Positions 27,179-36,080 of a stretch of DNA of 63,138 nucleotides are shown in pieces. Each line of letters begins with the position of its first letter. Position 1 is the first letter of the stretch. The stretch is taken from the NCBI RefSeq assembly GCF_000620305.1, contig NZ_KK211100.1:493182-556319 (forward strand), read 5' to 3'. This DNA is from Desulfitibacter alkalitolerans DSM 16504. Lineage in GTDB: Bacteria; Bacillota; DSM-16504; Desulfitibacterales; Desulfitibacteraceae. The notes under the pieces are model-generated. The model worked only from the letters and a program-made list of their open reading frames with translations. It was not told the origin of the DNA and ran no database searches. Both the position numbers and the translations under genes were made by a program.

Positions 27179-27976
27179 CTACACTACCATTTCTATTTTC
27201 ATTCTCTTTTCAACTTGCTCATAATCCAGATTATACATGCTGTCAAACAGGGCAATCTTATAGCTTCCAGGACCTTTAACTCCCTCTGTTTGAGCTGCAA
27301 TTTCACCAGCTATTCCAAATGTCACAAGAGCTGCTGTTGAGGATTTCAGCTTGTCCTCATGAACAGCGGCAAAGCAGCCCAAAACAGAAGCTGCCATACA
27401 GCCTGTTCCTACCACCCGGCTCATTAATTCATGGCCATTGGCAACCCAGATAATTCTTTCGCCATCAGTTACAATATCTCTTGCTCCAGACGCTACTACT
27501 ATACATTGATATTTTTTTGCAAGACTGCAAGCAGCATCCTCCATATCATCATAATCCCCAATTGATTCTACACCCCTGATTTGTCCGCCCTGACCTGCCA
27601 GGATATTTATTTCCGCCTTGTTGCCCTTAATAATGTCTATTCTAACTTCTTTTAGTATTTCCAATGCACTTTCAGTTCTAAGGGTAGTGGCCCCTACTCC
27701 CACAGGATCGAGTATTACAGGTACACCTGCTTCATTGGCAGCCTTTCCTGCTTTTATCATGGCCTTAATCTGGTCCTTATTTAATGTGCCAATATTTAGC
27801 ACCAGGGCTCCAGCAACCTTAACCATTTCATGAACCTCATCAATGGAATAGGCCATTACAGGCAGGCCACCTGTATTTAGGGTAATGTTTGCACAGTCAT
27901 TTACAGTTACATCATTAGTAATGTGATGTACCAGGGGTTTCTTTTCCCTTACCAGCTTTAACAGATCCTTTGTCAT
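27179..27976 (-). CDS. thiM: Hydroxyethylthiazole kinase
   Basis: Salvage enzyme that phosphorylates 4-methyl-5-(2-hydroxyethyl)thiazole. The 265 residues contain the family blocks VHHITNDVTVNDCAN, DPVGVGATTLRT and the anion-hole VVGTGCMAASVLG near 200. ATG at 27976 overlaps the thiE stop by 4 bp, indicating coupling. Its presence with thiD but without thiazole-building genes points to a salvage route for the thiazole half. Confidence 0.95.
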   Translation of the reverse strand: MTKDLLKLVREKKPLVHHITNDVTVNDCANITLNTGGLPVMAYSIDEVHEMVKVAGALVLNIGTLNKDQIKAMIKAGKAANEAGVPVILDPVGVGATTLRTESALEILKEVRIDIIKGNKAEINILAGQGGQIRGVESIGDYDDMEDAACSLAKKYQCIVVASGARDIVTDGERIIWVANGHELMSRVVGTGCMAASVLGCFAAVHEDKLKSSTAALVTFGIAGEIAAQTEGVKGPGSYKIALFDSMYNLDYEQVEKRMKIEMVV

Positions 27977-28614
27977 TTGTTCAACTCACCCTTCCCAGAT
28001 ATTATTTGTCTTTTTAATTCTCTAACACTTGCTTGTATGTCTTCTGCCTGGGTAATTGCAGATATGACTGATAAGCAATCTGCACCATTTAGAATAACCT
28101 CTGTGGCATTTCCTTGGTTAATTCCCCCAACAGCTACAATGGGGATGGTTGAATTGCTGCGAATCTTCTTAAGATTTTCAAGACCCAGGCAAGGTCCTGC
28201 ATTATTTTTTGAGTTTGTGGCATATACAGGTCCTACTCCTATATAATCTGCTCCCTCTCTCTCTGCCTTTACTGCCTGTTCCACTGTATCAACAGATATT
28301 CCTATAATCATTTTCTCACCCACAAGGGAGCGGGCATAATTATACGGAATATCACCTTGACCCAGATGAACCCCATCAGCATCAGTTAGTAGTGCAATAT
28401 CAACCCTATCATTTACAATATACTTTACACCAGCTTCTTTTGTTATCTCACGTATTTTTCGTCCGAGTTCCAATAATTCCTTACCTTCCATGGTCTTTTC
28501 CCTGAGCTGAACAACATCTACTCCAGCAGCTACAGCTTCCTTAACAACTTCGAGAGTTGATCTGCCCCCGGATAATTCTTGAGAAGTAATTAGATACACA
28601 TGCCAGTTTCTCAA
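27973..28614 (-). CDS. thiE: Thiamine-phosphate synthase
   Basis: Joins the pyrimidine and thiazole phosphates to thiamine monophosphate. The 213-residue TIM barrel shows VDVVQLREK, VNDRVDIALLTDADGVHLGQ, GVGPVYATNSK and PIVAVGGI. The start is TTG (28614-28612) after GGAGGGAAAG and overlaps the thiD stop by 4 bp. Confidence 0.95.
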   Translation of the reverse strand: MRNWHVYLITSQELSGGRSTLEVVKEAVAAGVDVVQLREKTMEGKELLELGRKIREITKEAGVKYIVNDRVDIALLTDADGVHLGQGDIPYNYARSLVGEKMIIGISVDTVEQAVKAEREGADYIGVGPVYATNSKNNAGPCLGLENLKKIRSNSTIPIVAVGGINQGNATEVILNGADCLSVISAITQAEDIQASVRELKRQIISGKGELNK

Positions 28615-29423
28615 ATCTTTCCCTCCCTGCAGAACGTATTAAGCATCCAAAAATGATTTACAGGGCCACTTCCCTTTCCTATGGCTAAAGAATTAGCTAG
28701 GCCCTTTGTAATATATTGTTTTACTCTGCCAACTGCATCTATCATTGTAATTTCCTGGGCAATACAAGCGGCCAGGGCAGCAGAGTAAGTGCAGCCTGTA
28801 CCATGGGTATTATTAGTATTTACCCTTTCGCCTGGAAAATAAAAGGTTTCTTTTCCATCATAAAGAATATCCATGGCATCTTCTCTTCTATGGCCCCCTT
28901 TAACTATTACATATTTAGGGCCCATTTTTGCTATTTGTTTTGCTGCAGCCTCCATATCATGTATAGTATCAATGGTAAGCCCGGATAAAACTTCAGCCTC
29001 TTTTATATTAGGTGTAACTACCTCTGCCAGGGGCATTAGTTCTTGGATTAATGTATCAACGGCATCATTTTCCAGCAAAATATCGCCACTTGTTGCTACC
29101 ATAACAGGGTCAACAACCAGCTTATCCATTTTATATTCCTTAACCTTTTTGCTCACAAGGAGTATTATTTCCCTTGTGGCAAGCATTCCTGTTTTCACTG
29201 CATCTGCAGATATATCCTCCATAACCGCATCTATTTGGGCTTCTATCATTTCCAAAGGCAAATTGTAAACACCCTTTACACCCAGGGTGTTTTGTGCTGT
29301 GATGGATGTAATGGCCGTAGTACCATACGCACCTATGGCAGCAATAGCTTTCAAATCGGCCTGTATCCCTGCCCCTGCTCCGGAATCTGAACCTGCAATT
29401 GTCAATACTTTTTTCATTACCAT
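28611..29423 (-). CDS. thiD: Hydroxymethylpyrimidine/phosphomethylpyrimidine kinase
   Basis: Phosphorylates the pyrimidine half of thiamine twice. The 270 residues show the ribokinase-like start [34 protein letters not shown] and [18 protein letters not shown] at 29423 lies about 9 bases after GGAGGT. It is the first gene after the TPP riboswitch and opens a tightly overlapping operon. Confidence 0.95.
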   Translation of the reverse strand: MVMKKVLTIAGSDSGAGAGIQADLKAIAAIGAYGTTAITSITAQNTLGVKGVYNLPLEMIEAQIDAVMEDISADAVKTGMLATREIILLVSKKVKEYKMDKLVVDPVMVATSGDILLENDAVDTLIQELMPLAEVVTPNIKEAEVLSGLTIDTIHDMEAAAKQIAKMGPKYVIVKGGHRREDAMDILYDGKETFYFPGERVNTNNTHGTGCTYSAALAACIAQEITMIDAVGRVKQYITKGLANSLAIGKGSGPVNHFWMLNTFCREGKI

Positions 29424-29451
29424 ACCTACTTTACCTCCATTTCAAATTAAA

Positions 29452-29488
29452 TAAAAAACAAAAACACCACAGGTCCCATACTGTGGTG
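29452..29488 (-). terminator. Riboswitch-controlled terminator upstream of thiD
   Basis: CACCACAG and CTGTGGTG pair around 8 bases, then TTTTTGTTTTTTAT on the minus strand. It follows directly on the TPP aptamer, and the preceding GTGGTGC (29510-29500 region) can pair with the first arm as antiterminator, so TPP binding should promote termination. Confidence 0.85.
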
Positions 29489-29499
29489 CCAAACTCTCT

Positions 29500-29592
29500 A
29501 TAGCACCACTTTCCTACGCTGGTATTACCCAGTTCAGGTACAAAGGGTCAAAAACCTAAGTTTTTGTCTCAGCCTCTTGGCTCCCCTAGTGG
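29500..29592 (-). promoter_or_regulatory. TPP riboswitch (THI element)
   Basis: The minus strand holds the conserved aptamer segments in order: ACTAGGGGAGCC, GGCTGAGA, GACCCTTTGTACCTGA, CTGGGTAATACCAGCG and TAGGAAAGTGG. These form the pyrimidine- and pyrophosphate-sensing arms of the TPP aptamer. It begins only 17 bp after the rodA stop codon. It controls thiD-thiE-thiM-thiL through the terminator that follows. Confidence 0.96.
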
Positions 29593-29608
29593 AAAAGATT
29601 CAGTTTTA

Positions 29609-30754
29609 TTAAAAAATAATCTTTTTTCGCCGTATATTAACGTTTAGAATTATTCCCAGGGCAATCAGGTTGGCCAGCATTGAGCTGCCGCCATAGCTAA
29701 ACAGGGGCAAGGGCAATCCTGTTATAGGCATAATGCCTATTGCCATGCCTACATTTACAAGAATATGAAACACCAACATGGATGTTACACCTGCTACCAT
29801 TAACACCCCAAACATATCCTTGGCATGGGCCATAATATCGATGCTTCTATAGATTAAGAAAAAATATAAGGCCAATATTATTACCGCTCCTATAAAGCCA
29901 AGCTCCTCCCCAACTACTGAAAAAATAAAATCTGTATGATGCTCTGGCAGAAAATTTAACTGTACCTGGGAACCCTGGAACAATCCCTTACCAGTTAGTC
30001 CACCGGATCCCACAGCCACCTGAGATTGAATAAGCTGGTAGCCTGCACCCCTGCCTCCCATACCATCCTCGTAGGGGTTTAAAAATACTATTAGCCGCAT
30101 AAGCTGGTAATCCTTTAAAGGCAGCCATATTCCCCATTTTAGGTGTGCATGTATAAGCCCTATACCACTTGCTACACCTGCTGTGACCAAGCCAAATAGA
30201 AGCCTTGGATTTGCACCGGCTATAAACATCATACCAATAAGGATGGCAATGAAGACAAGAGATGTTCCTAAATCAGGCTGCCTTAGCACCAGCAGCATTG
30301 GTATGCCAACAAAAATAAAACAGGGTAGGAACTGTTTAAAGGTTTCCAGCTTGCCCTGCCTTTTGGCAAGGAAATCAGCAAAGGTAATGATGACTAGTAT
30401 TTTGGCAAATTCTGATGCCTGAAATACAAAGGGTCCAATATTAATCCATCTTTGAGCACCCTTTGCTGTATGTCCTAGAGGGCTTAAAACTAAAAGCAGA
30501 ATAATTATATTTAAGACATATAAATATTTTGAGTACTTTTGCAGCTGTTTGTAGTCAATGGATAAAACAAAGATCATTGCTATGATGCCAATAAATATCC
30601 AGCTTAATTGTTTCTTTGCATAGTAGGTTGAATCACTTGTGATTGTTGCTGATGCACTTGGCATTACAGCAATGCTTAGCCCAAGAATAGCCAACAGGGT
30701 CAAAACAAAAAGGTAATCTATATTTTTCAGCATCTTTTTTTCAGGTAGCTTCAT
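29609..30754 (-). CDS. rodA: Peptidoglycan glycosyltransferase RodA
   Basis: SEDS-family polymerase that builds peptidoglycan along the cell cylinder with PBP2. About 381 residues with ten membrane helices and the family blocks QRWINIGPFVFQASEFAK, RQPDLGTSLVF and PITGLPLPLFSYGGSS. The catalytic Asp region QRWINIG ... FNFLPEHHTDFIFSVVGEELG is present. I choose the ATG at 30754, 7 bases after GGGGGT; another ATG lies 15 bases upstream. It lies after the minE terminator, between the division and thiamine blocks. Confidence 0.92.
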   Translation of the reverse strand: MKLPEKKMLKNIDYLFVLTLLAILGLSIAVMPSASATITSDSTYYAKKQLSWIFIGIIAMIFVLSIDYKQLQKYSKYLYVLNIIILLLVLSPLGHTAKGAQRWINIGPFVFQASEFAKILVIITFADFLAKRQGKLETFKQFLPCFIFVGIPMLLVLRQPDLGTSLVFIAILIGMMFIAGANPRLLFGLVTAGVASGIGLIHAHLKWGIWLPLKDYQLMRLIVFLNPYEDGMGGRGAGYQLIQSQVAVGSGGLTGKGLFQGSQVQLNFLPEHHTDFIFSVVGEELGFIGAVIILALYFFLIYRSIDIMAHAKDMFGVLMVAGVTSMLVFHILVNVGMAIGIMPITGLPLPLFSYGGSSMLANLIALGIILNVNIRRKKIIF

Positions 30755-30823
30755 GGTCCATACCCCCATCCATGTAATTATACCACATGGAAAGGAACAT
30801 TTAGTATTAGAAAAATTGGAATT

Positions 30824-30847
30824 AAAAATCCCTGCACTGTACAGGGA
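30824..30847 (-). terminator. Intrinsic terminator of minCDE
   Basis: TCCCTG and CAGGGA pair around a 7-base loop and are followed by TTTTTAATT on the minus strand, 23 bp past minE. Confidence 0.8.
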
Positions 30848-30870
30848 CTTAAGTGTGTTTTTAATATGTA

Positions 30871-31134
30871 TTACATTTGTCTAACCTTTAGTATTGGAAT
30901 ATTTGCAACTAAGGCTACAGATTCATCACTATCACTCAGACTAACATCAAGATTATTTTCATCTATCTCCATATATTTTGAAATGCATTGTATTAAATCC
31001 CCTTTAAGAGCCTCAATTACATGGGGTGGAATGCTTGTCCTGTCATGGAGCAATACCAAGCGTAGCCTTTCCTTTGCAATTGTTTTGCTTGAGGGTGAAC
31101 CAACCCCCAATATCCGCTGTAATAACTGTAGCAT
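30871..31134 (-). CDS. minE: Division-site topological factor MinE
   Basis: Stimulates the MinD ATPase and limits division inhibition to cell poles or drives oscillation. The 87 residues have the MinD-binding segment SKTIAKERLRLVLLHDR near 18-34 and the C-terminal dimer domain with DLIQCISKYMEID. The ATG at 31134 follows GGGGGC. It lies 23 bp after minD. Having MinE rather than relying on DivIVA alone is typical of many Clostridia, unlike Bacillus. Confidence 0.92.
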   Translation of the reverse strand: MLQLLQRILGVGSPSSKTIAKERLRLVLLHDRTSIPPHVIEALKGDLIQCISKYMEIDENNLDVSLSDSDESVALVANIPILKVRQM

Positions 31135-31157
31135 AACCTACGCCCCCTTTATGTTCT

Positions 31158-31949
31158 TTAAAATCCTATAAGTTTACGAAGTTTCTTCATTATCCCTACA
31201 TTAGCATCTAACTGCATAAGGGGAACATTTTCGCCAGTTATTCTTAAAGAAATATTTCTATAGGCTTGTCCAGCCATTGAATCCTTGTCCAAAACAGCAG
31301 GCTCACCCTTATTGGTTGAAACAACTATAAATTCATCTTCTGGCACAACACCTAAAAGCTCAATTGCCAGAATTTCAATCATATCATCAATATCCATCAT
31401 GTCGCCCTTTTTCACCATGTGGGGGCGGATTCTGTTAATGATTAGCTTGGGATTTTTCAAATCATTAGCTTCTAATAAGCCAACTATCCTGTCAGCATCT
31501 CTTACAGCCGACACCTCGGGAGTTGTAACTACAATAGCCTTATCAGCACCTGCTATAGCGTTTTTAAACCCACCCTCTATTCCCGCTGGGCAGTCAACTA
31601 AAACATAGTCATATTCTTCCTTGAGGTCTTTACACAGCTTTTGCATTTGCTCTTGATTTACTGAGGTTTTATCCCTGGTCTGGGAAGCAGGCAATAAGAA
31701 TAAATCCTCAAAGCGCTTGTCCTTGATTAAGGCTTGTTTTAATCTGCAGTGCCCATGAACAACATCAACAATATCATAAACAATTCTATTTTCCAATCCC
31801 ATAACAACATCAAGGTTACGCAATCCAATATCTGTATCAACCATAACAACCTTGTAACCTAAAGATGCTAACCCAGTCCCAATATTGGCTGTTGTAGTAG
31901 TCTTGCCCACTCCTCCTTTGCCAGATGTAATAACTATTACTTCTCCCAT
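31158..31949 (-). CDS. minD: Division-site ATPase MinD
   Basis: Membrane-associated ParA-type ATPase, 263 residues. The deviant Walker A is SGKGGVGKTTTTANIG (9-24), switch I/II are DTDIGLRNLDVVMG and VLVDCPAGIEGG, and the C-terminal MNVGIMKKLRKLIGF-like amphipathic tail (VGIMKKLRKLIGF) is the membrane-targeting helix. ATG at 31949 follows GGGGGA. It lies between the short minC and minE in one operon. Confidence 0.95.
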   Translation of the reverse strand: MGEVIVITSGKGGVGKTTTTANIGTGLASLGYKVVMVDTDIGLRNLDVVMGLENRIVYDIVDVVHGHCRLKQALIKDKRFEDLFLLPASQTRDKTSVNQEQMQKLCKDLKEEYDYVLVDCPAGIEGGFKNAIAGADKAIVVTTPEVSAVRDADRIVGLLEANDLKNPKLIINRIRPHMVKKGDMMDIDDMIEILAIELLGVVPEDEFIVVSTNKGEPAVLDKDSMAGQAYRNISLRITGENVPLMQLDANVGIMKKLRKLIGF

Positions 31950-31979
31950 ATTATTTCCCCCTTAAGTTAGTAGTTTAAG

Positions 31980-32417
31980 TTAACAAAAATTCAGGTAACG
32001 TTCACCCAGTGATTGCAGCTTTTCTATAACCACTACTCCATTTTTGATCCTGGCTACCTCAGGTTGCTGGGGCTGCCACTTTTCTCCATCTGGTGCCCGA
32101 GTAATATGATTGGCTATCCTAAGCTGGGTAGGTTCTAGCCTAAAAGCAGCTACAACTGCTAATTGGTTACCAAGGGCACCTGCATGTGCAATTCCCCTTA
32201 AACAGCCCAGTACCATAATATTACCACCGGCAATAATTTCAGCTCCAGGATTAACATCTCCCAGTATGACAATATGTCCTGAATACTGAACTGTTTGTCC
32301 AGAACGAATAGTTCTTTGCACCAAAATTGTTTCATTGTCTGGAATATTACAATTACTTGTTATTTTTGCCAGCTCTGTCATCTCCTGTTTTACATAATCT
32401 GCTTTTTTATCTGACAT
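31980..32417 (-). CDS. minC: MinC C-terminal domain protein lacking the N-terminal division-inhibitor domain
   Basis: About 145 residues that correspond to the C-terminal beta-helix of MinC: SGQTVQYSGHIVILGDVNPGAEI, AGGNIMVLGCLRGIAHAG, and RIANHITRAPD, which holds the MinD-binding face. Full MinC proteins have about 220 residues with an N-terminal FtsZ-inhibiting domain; only about 35 residues precede the helix here and the upstream DNA (32418-32614) is non-coding with the mrdA terminator. ATG at 32417 follows GGTG; an in-frame TTG at 32441 adds eight residues only. It is the first gene of minC-minD-minE. Confidence 0.85.
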   Translation of the reverse strand: MSDKKADYVKQEMTELAKITSNCNIPDNETILVQRTIRSGQTVQYSGHIVILGDVNPGAEIIAGGNIMVLGCLRGIAHAGALGNQLAVVAAFRLEPTQLRIANHITRAPDGEKWQPQQPEVARIKNGVVVIEKLQSLGERYLNFC

Positions 32418-32548
32418 AATATTCACCAGCTCCTCCAGCAAAAGGCAAAATGCAAAACTAAATGCTCCTTTCTTGCTTTATGCTTCTACGCTCCATGAAT
32501 GGACTAAATTAACTTTCTACGAATAAACACCAATTCCTGCAAATTGAG

Positions 32549-32580
32549 AAAAAAACAAGGAACAAAATTCCTTGTTTTTA
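32549..32580 (-). terminator. Intrinsic terminator of the mre-mrdA operon
   Basis: CAAGGAA (32556-32562) and TTCCTTG (32568-32574) form a perfect 7-bp stem with A and T runs on the two sides; on the minus strand it ends in TTTTTTT. It separates the mre/PBP2 transcript from minCDE. Confidence 0.85.
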
Positions 32581-32614
32581 CATCAATTTATGACAGCATG
32601 GAGAAACCTCCTGG

Positions 32615-34681
32615 TTATTCTACTAAATTCATTAACATTTCTTCATCCAATTCAGTTTTATTCAGTCCAAAATATTCCTCAAATACGGCTTTTGCAACAT
32701 ATCCTGCACTACCACCACCAGTTCGGCCATATTCAATTAACCCTGCAAAGGCTATTTGAGGATCATCAACTGGAGCAAAGGCTACAAAAACTCCATGGAA
32801 ATCCTTCCTTTTATCATCTCCCACTCTACCAGTCTGTGCAGTTCCTGTTTTTGCTGCAACAGTGACATGGGGTGGAAACTCTCTAAACAAATAATAAGCT
32901 GTTCCTCCAGGCCTGGCAACATCATGCATACCCTCTATGACCTCTTCTATGGTTCTTGCGGAAACTTCAGCTACACCAGCTATTTCTGGCTCATAATCCA
33001 CCACAACATCACCCTGTGGAGATAAAATCTTATCTATAAGGTAGGGAACATATCTGGTACCCCTATTGGCAATGGCTGCTGTATAATTTGCAAGCTGTAG
33101 TACAGTAAGGTTTACTGAACCCTGGCCTATTGATGTATTATAGGTATCAAAGGGATGCCAGTTAGTTTCAAAGTTATATTCAATCCTATATTGTGCCTCT
33201 AGATTTGCAAGCTCTCTATCCTTTTGTCTATCAAGCTCTTGAAACTCTTCAAAGGTCTTGGCCTCTCCCCTTAAGGTTTGATATTTTTTTTCTATATTAT
33301 CTCTTCTATTTTCAAACTTTCTTTTAACCAATATATCACTTATGGCTTTCTTCCATTCAGGAGAAGGCAAGATTCCTGCCTCCTCACCAAGTATATCTGG
33401 AGAGCCTGTTTTCATACCCAGGCCAAACTGCTGGCCTATGCTGACAATACTATCAATTCCCGTAAGGTGGGCCGCGTTTTGTACATAGGTGTTGCAGGAT
33501 ACGGCTAATGCCCTATGATAATCTACCCTGCCATGAACTCCCCAGCACTTGATGAAGGGAGGCCTCCAGTACGCACCACTGCACACAACGGCATCACTTA
33601 GGTTAACAGCTTTGTCTTCCAGGGCCGCCAAAAGGGTAATCATCTTAAATGTCGAACCGGGAGGATAGGTACCACGAACAGCCCTGTTAAACTCCGGCTT
33701 GATTGCGGGATCATTGTAATAATCTCTTTTTTCATTAAAGCTGCCGTCAACAAAATCATTTGGGTTCATATCTGGTTTACTGGCAATGGCCAAGATGGCA
33801 CCTGTTTTAATATCTATAGCCACGGCACCACCTGCACCGGCTTTGGGATTCTCTTTTTTCACCCTTTCAATAACCTCATCCATGGCAGTTTCCATTACCT
33901 TTTGCAATTCAATATCAAGGGTAAGAAGAACATTATTTCCTGGTGTTGATGGAATATTAACAAGCTCTCTAATGGGTCTATTGCCGGCATTAACTTCTAC
34001 TTGTTGTACACCTTTTTTGCCCCTTAATCCTACAGGAGTCCCATTAATTTCCCTTAATTCCGCCACCCTCTCTATCCCTGTCTTACCGATTCTATCGTTC
34101 AAACTATAATGATGCTCTTGAAATATTTCTAACTCCCTTTGACTAATTTGTCCTACATACCCCAAGATATGCCCGGCAATACTATCAAAGGGATAATATC
34201 TCTGGGGCACTTCCTCAATTACAACTCCTGGCAGGTCACCCCTTCTCTCTTCTAATCGTGTAATGGTTTCAATCCCTTGTTCATCCCACTGTAAGGTAAC
34301 TATTTCTAAAGGCTCAAATTTTCTTGTGTGGCCTTTTAATTTTTCATTAATAATCTCTTCGTCTATATTAGGGTCGTCTAGAATTTCAACCAGGTTTTCA
34401 ATCACCTTCTGCAGCTTATTCCTATCAGTCAAGTGAGAAATAGATATGGTAAAGACTGGCATGCTGGTGGCTAAAACTTTACCATCAGTACTAATTATAT
34501 CTCCCCGTCTTGCTTCCTTGGAAATGATTCTAATACGATTTTCTTCAGATTGTGTTCTGAACTCATGGGCATTTATTACCTGCAGCTGGAAAAGTCGTGC
34601 AATGAGAATCACAAATATTAGAACGGTTATATATATATATACAGTTAATTTTTTTTGTAGTATTTTACGAGAAAGGGTCAT
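32615..34681 (-). CDS. mrdA: Penicillin-binding protein 2 (elongasome transpeptidase)
   Basis: Class B transpeptidase that crosslinks new wall with RodA. The 688 residues carry an N-terminal membrane anchor (about 14-34), a dimerisation domain with ARRGDIISTDG, and the transpeptidase motifs STFK (Ser near 340), SCN (near 395) and KTGTAQTG (near 611). Between SCN and KTG, about residues 445-500, lies a charged segment (RRDNIEKK, FEEFQELDRQKDRELANLEAQY) that reads as a coiled-coil insertion. ATG at 34681 follows GAGGT, 5 bp after mreD. Confidence 0.93.
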   Translation of the reverse strand: MTLSRKILQKKLTVYIYITVLIFVILIARLFQLQVINAHEFRTQSEENRIRIISKEARRGDIISTDGKVLATSMPVFTISISHLTDRNKLQKVIENLVEILDDPNIDEEIINEKLKGHTRKFEPLEIVTLQWDEQGIETITRLEERRGDLPGVVIEEVPQRYYPFDSIAGHILGYVGQISQRELEIFQEHHYSLNDRIGKTGIERVAELREINGTPVGLRGKKGVQQVEVNAGNRPIRELVNIPSTPGNNVLLTLDIELQKVMETAMDEVIERVKKENPKAGAGGAVAIDIKTGAILAIASKPDMNPNDFVDGSFNEKRDYYNDPAIKPEFNRAVRGTYPPGSTFKMITLLAALEDKAVNLSDAVVCSGAYWRPPFIKCWGVHGRVDYHRALAVSCNTYVQNAAHLTGIDSIVSIGQQFGLGMKTGSPDILGEEAGILPSPEWKKAISDILVKRKFENRRDNIEKKYQTLRGEAKTFEEFQELDRQKDRELANLEAQYRIEYNFETNWHPFDTYNTSIGQGSVNLTVLQLANYTAAIANRGTRYVPYLIDKILSPQGDVVVDYEPEIAGVAEVSARTIEEVIEGMHDVARPGGTAYYLFREFPPHVTVAAKTGTAQTGRVGDDKRKDFHGVFVAFAPVDDPQIAFAGLIEYGRTGGGSAGYVAKAVFEEYFGLNKTELDEEMLMNLVE

Positions 34682-34686
34682 GGCCC

Positions 34687-35190
34687 TTACCTCCTCAATT
34701 TTTTAACAAATCTTTCCATGCTAATCTTATAGTATCTCCCATATAAAAAGGGAGCTAAACAAGCATTATATATGGATTGCAGAATTATAATTCTTAAATA
34801 GGCTTCATATTCAAAAGTTGAATACAATCCAACTACAAGGCCAATTATATAGGCAAATGCTCCATATACGAAGGTTCCCAGCAGCAGGACTACAACGGGC
34901 ACCAGGATATGGTCCTTGAAAAGCTTTGGTTCCAAATATCCAATTAATAATCCCATTAGCCCCTTGGTTATAGCATTAAAGCCTATGAATCTGCCAACAA
35001 CCAGATCTTCCACTAAACCATAAATAAAACCTAGAATCCCTGCCTTCTTTCCGTAAAGGAGTCCATATAAAACTACAATAATCAACAGCAAATCAGGCTT
35101 TACTCCAGCTACTGTTAGATAGTTAAATGCAGTTGCCTGCAGCACCAGGCTTAAAACCAGCAAAAATCCCATCCAAAATCCATGCTTCAA
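34687..35190 (-). CDS. mreD: Rod shape-determining membrane protein MreD
   Basis: A 167-residue membrane protein with about five helices, typical for MreD; GVKPDLLLIIVVLYGLLYG and LGFIYGLVEDLVVGRFIG are the family segments. The TTG start at 35190 overlaps the mreC stop by 4 bp. Works with MreB, MreC, RodA and PBP2. Confidence 0.9.
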   Translation of the reverse strand: MKHGFWMGFLLVLSLVLQATAFNYLTVAGVKPDLLLIIVVLYGLLYGKKAGILGFIYGLVEDLVVGRFIGFNAITKGLMGLLIGYLEPKLFKDHILVPVVVLLLGTFVYGAFAYIIGLVVGLYSTFEYEAYLRIIILQSIYNACLAPFLYGRYYKISMERFVKKLRR

Positions 35191-36062
35191 TGATCTTCAC
35201 CCTCTCCCAATTCTTCATCATCTGGGAGCTCCTTAACCTCCGTAATAACCATTACTTCTTCTAATTTATTAAATTCCACATAGGGAATTACCATTGCTTG
35301 TTTAACAAGACCTGTAGGTGCCATTTTTACTTCAGCAACATAACCGATTTTCAATCCCTTTGGGAAAATTTCTCCTAAGCCGGACGTTATGATAACATCA
35401 CCCACGTCCACAGGGGCATCATGGGTCATATGAATCATCTGCAACGGATAATCTCCAGTAGTAGTGGATTCAACCACTCCAAGAGTTCTGCTTCTTTGAA
35501 CCATTGAGCCAACAGCACTTTCTCTATCTGATAAAAGCATTATCTCAGCAGTGTTTCTTGAAGTGGCAACTACTCTACCCACCAGGCCCTGATGATTAAT
35601 AACCGCCATGTTAACTCTAATACCATGATTTGTGCCCTTATTTATAATAATTGTATCAAACCAATTGCCTAGATTTCTGCCTATCACCTTTGCAGCAACC
35701 AGATTTAGTTGATCTCCATGGGTCTCTTTAAAACCTAAAAGATTAGAAAGCCGTTGATTTTCCAAACGGTATTCTTCCATTGTGCTGTTTTGCAAGGATA
35801 AATGCCTAACCTGCTCTTTTAAATATCTATTTTCTTCCAAAAGTTCATTGTATAGGGTTATACTATTGCTTACATTCACTATTGTACTAGAAACCTGCAT
35901 AACCCCGCTATACAGCGGGGCTATAAAATCACGAAGAATAATTTCTAGTTGGGTCAACTGTGTCCTGTTGGTTGTTGCAGTAAATCTAATACCAGCAAGG
36001 AGTATAACTACAAGCATAACGCCTGCAATTATACTTTTTTTTCTGGAAATCTTACGCGCCAT
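35187..36062 (-). CDS. mreC: Rod shape-determining protein MreC
   Basis: Membrane-anchored scaffold that activates PBP2. The 291 residues have a single N-terminal helix (about 10-30), a coiled coil (about 65-105) and the beta-rich domain with KVIGRNLGNWFDTIIINKG, GLVGRV and SDRESAVGSMVQRSR. The acidic tail (DDEELGEGEDH) is extra and unstructured. ATG at 36062, 18 bp after mreB. Confidence 0.93.
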   Translation of the reverse strand: MARKISRKKSIIAGVMLVVILLAGIRFTATTNRTQLTQLEIILRDFIAPLYSGVMQVSSTIVNVSNSITLYNELLEENRYLKEQVRHLSLQNSTMEEYRLENQRLSNLLGFKETHGDQLNLVAAKVIGRNLGNWFDTIIINKGTNHGIRVNMAVINHQGLVGRVVATSRNTAEIMLLSDRESAVGSMVQRSRTLGVVESTTTGDYPLQMIHMTHDAPVDVGDVIITSGLGEIFPKGLKIGYVAEVKMAPTGLVKQAMVIPYVEFNKLEEVMVITEVKELPDDEELGEGEDH

Positions 36063-36080
36063 TTACACACACCTACATCT

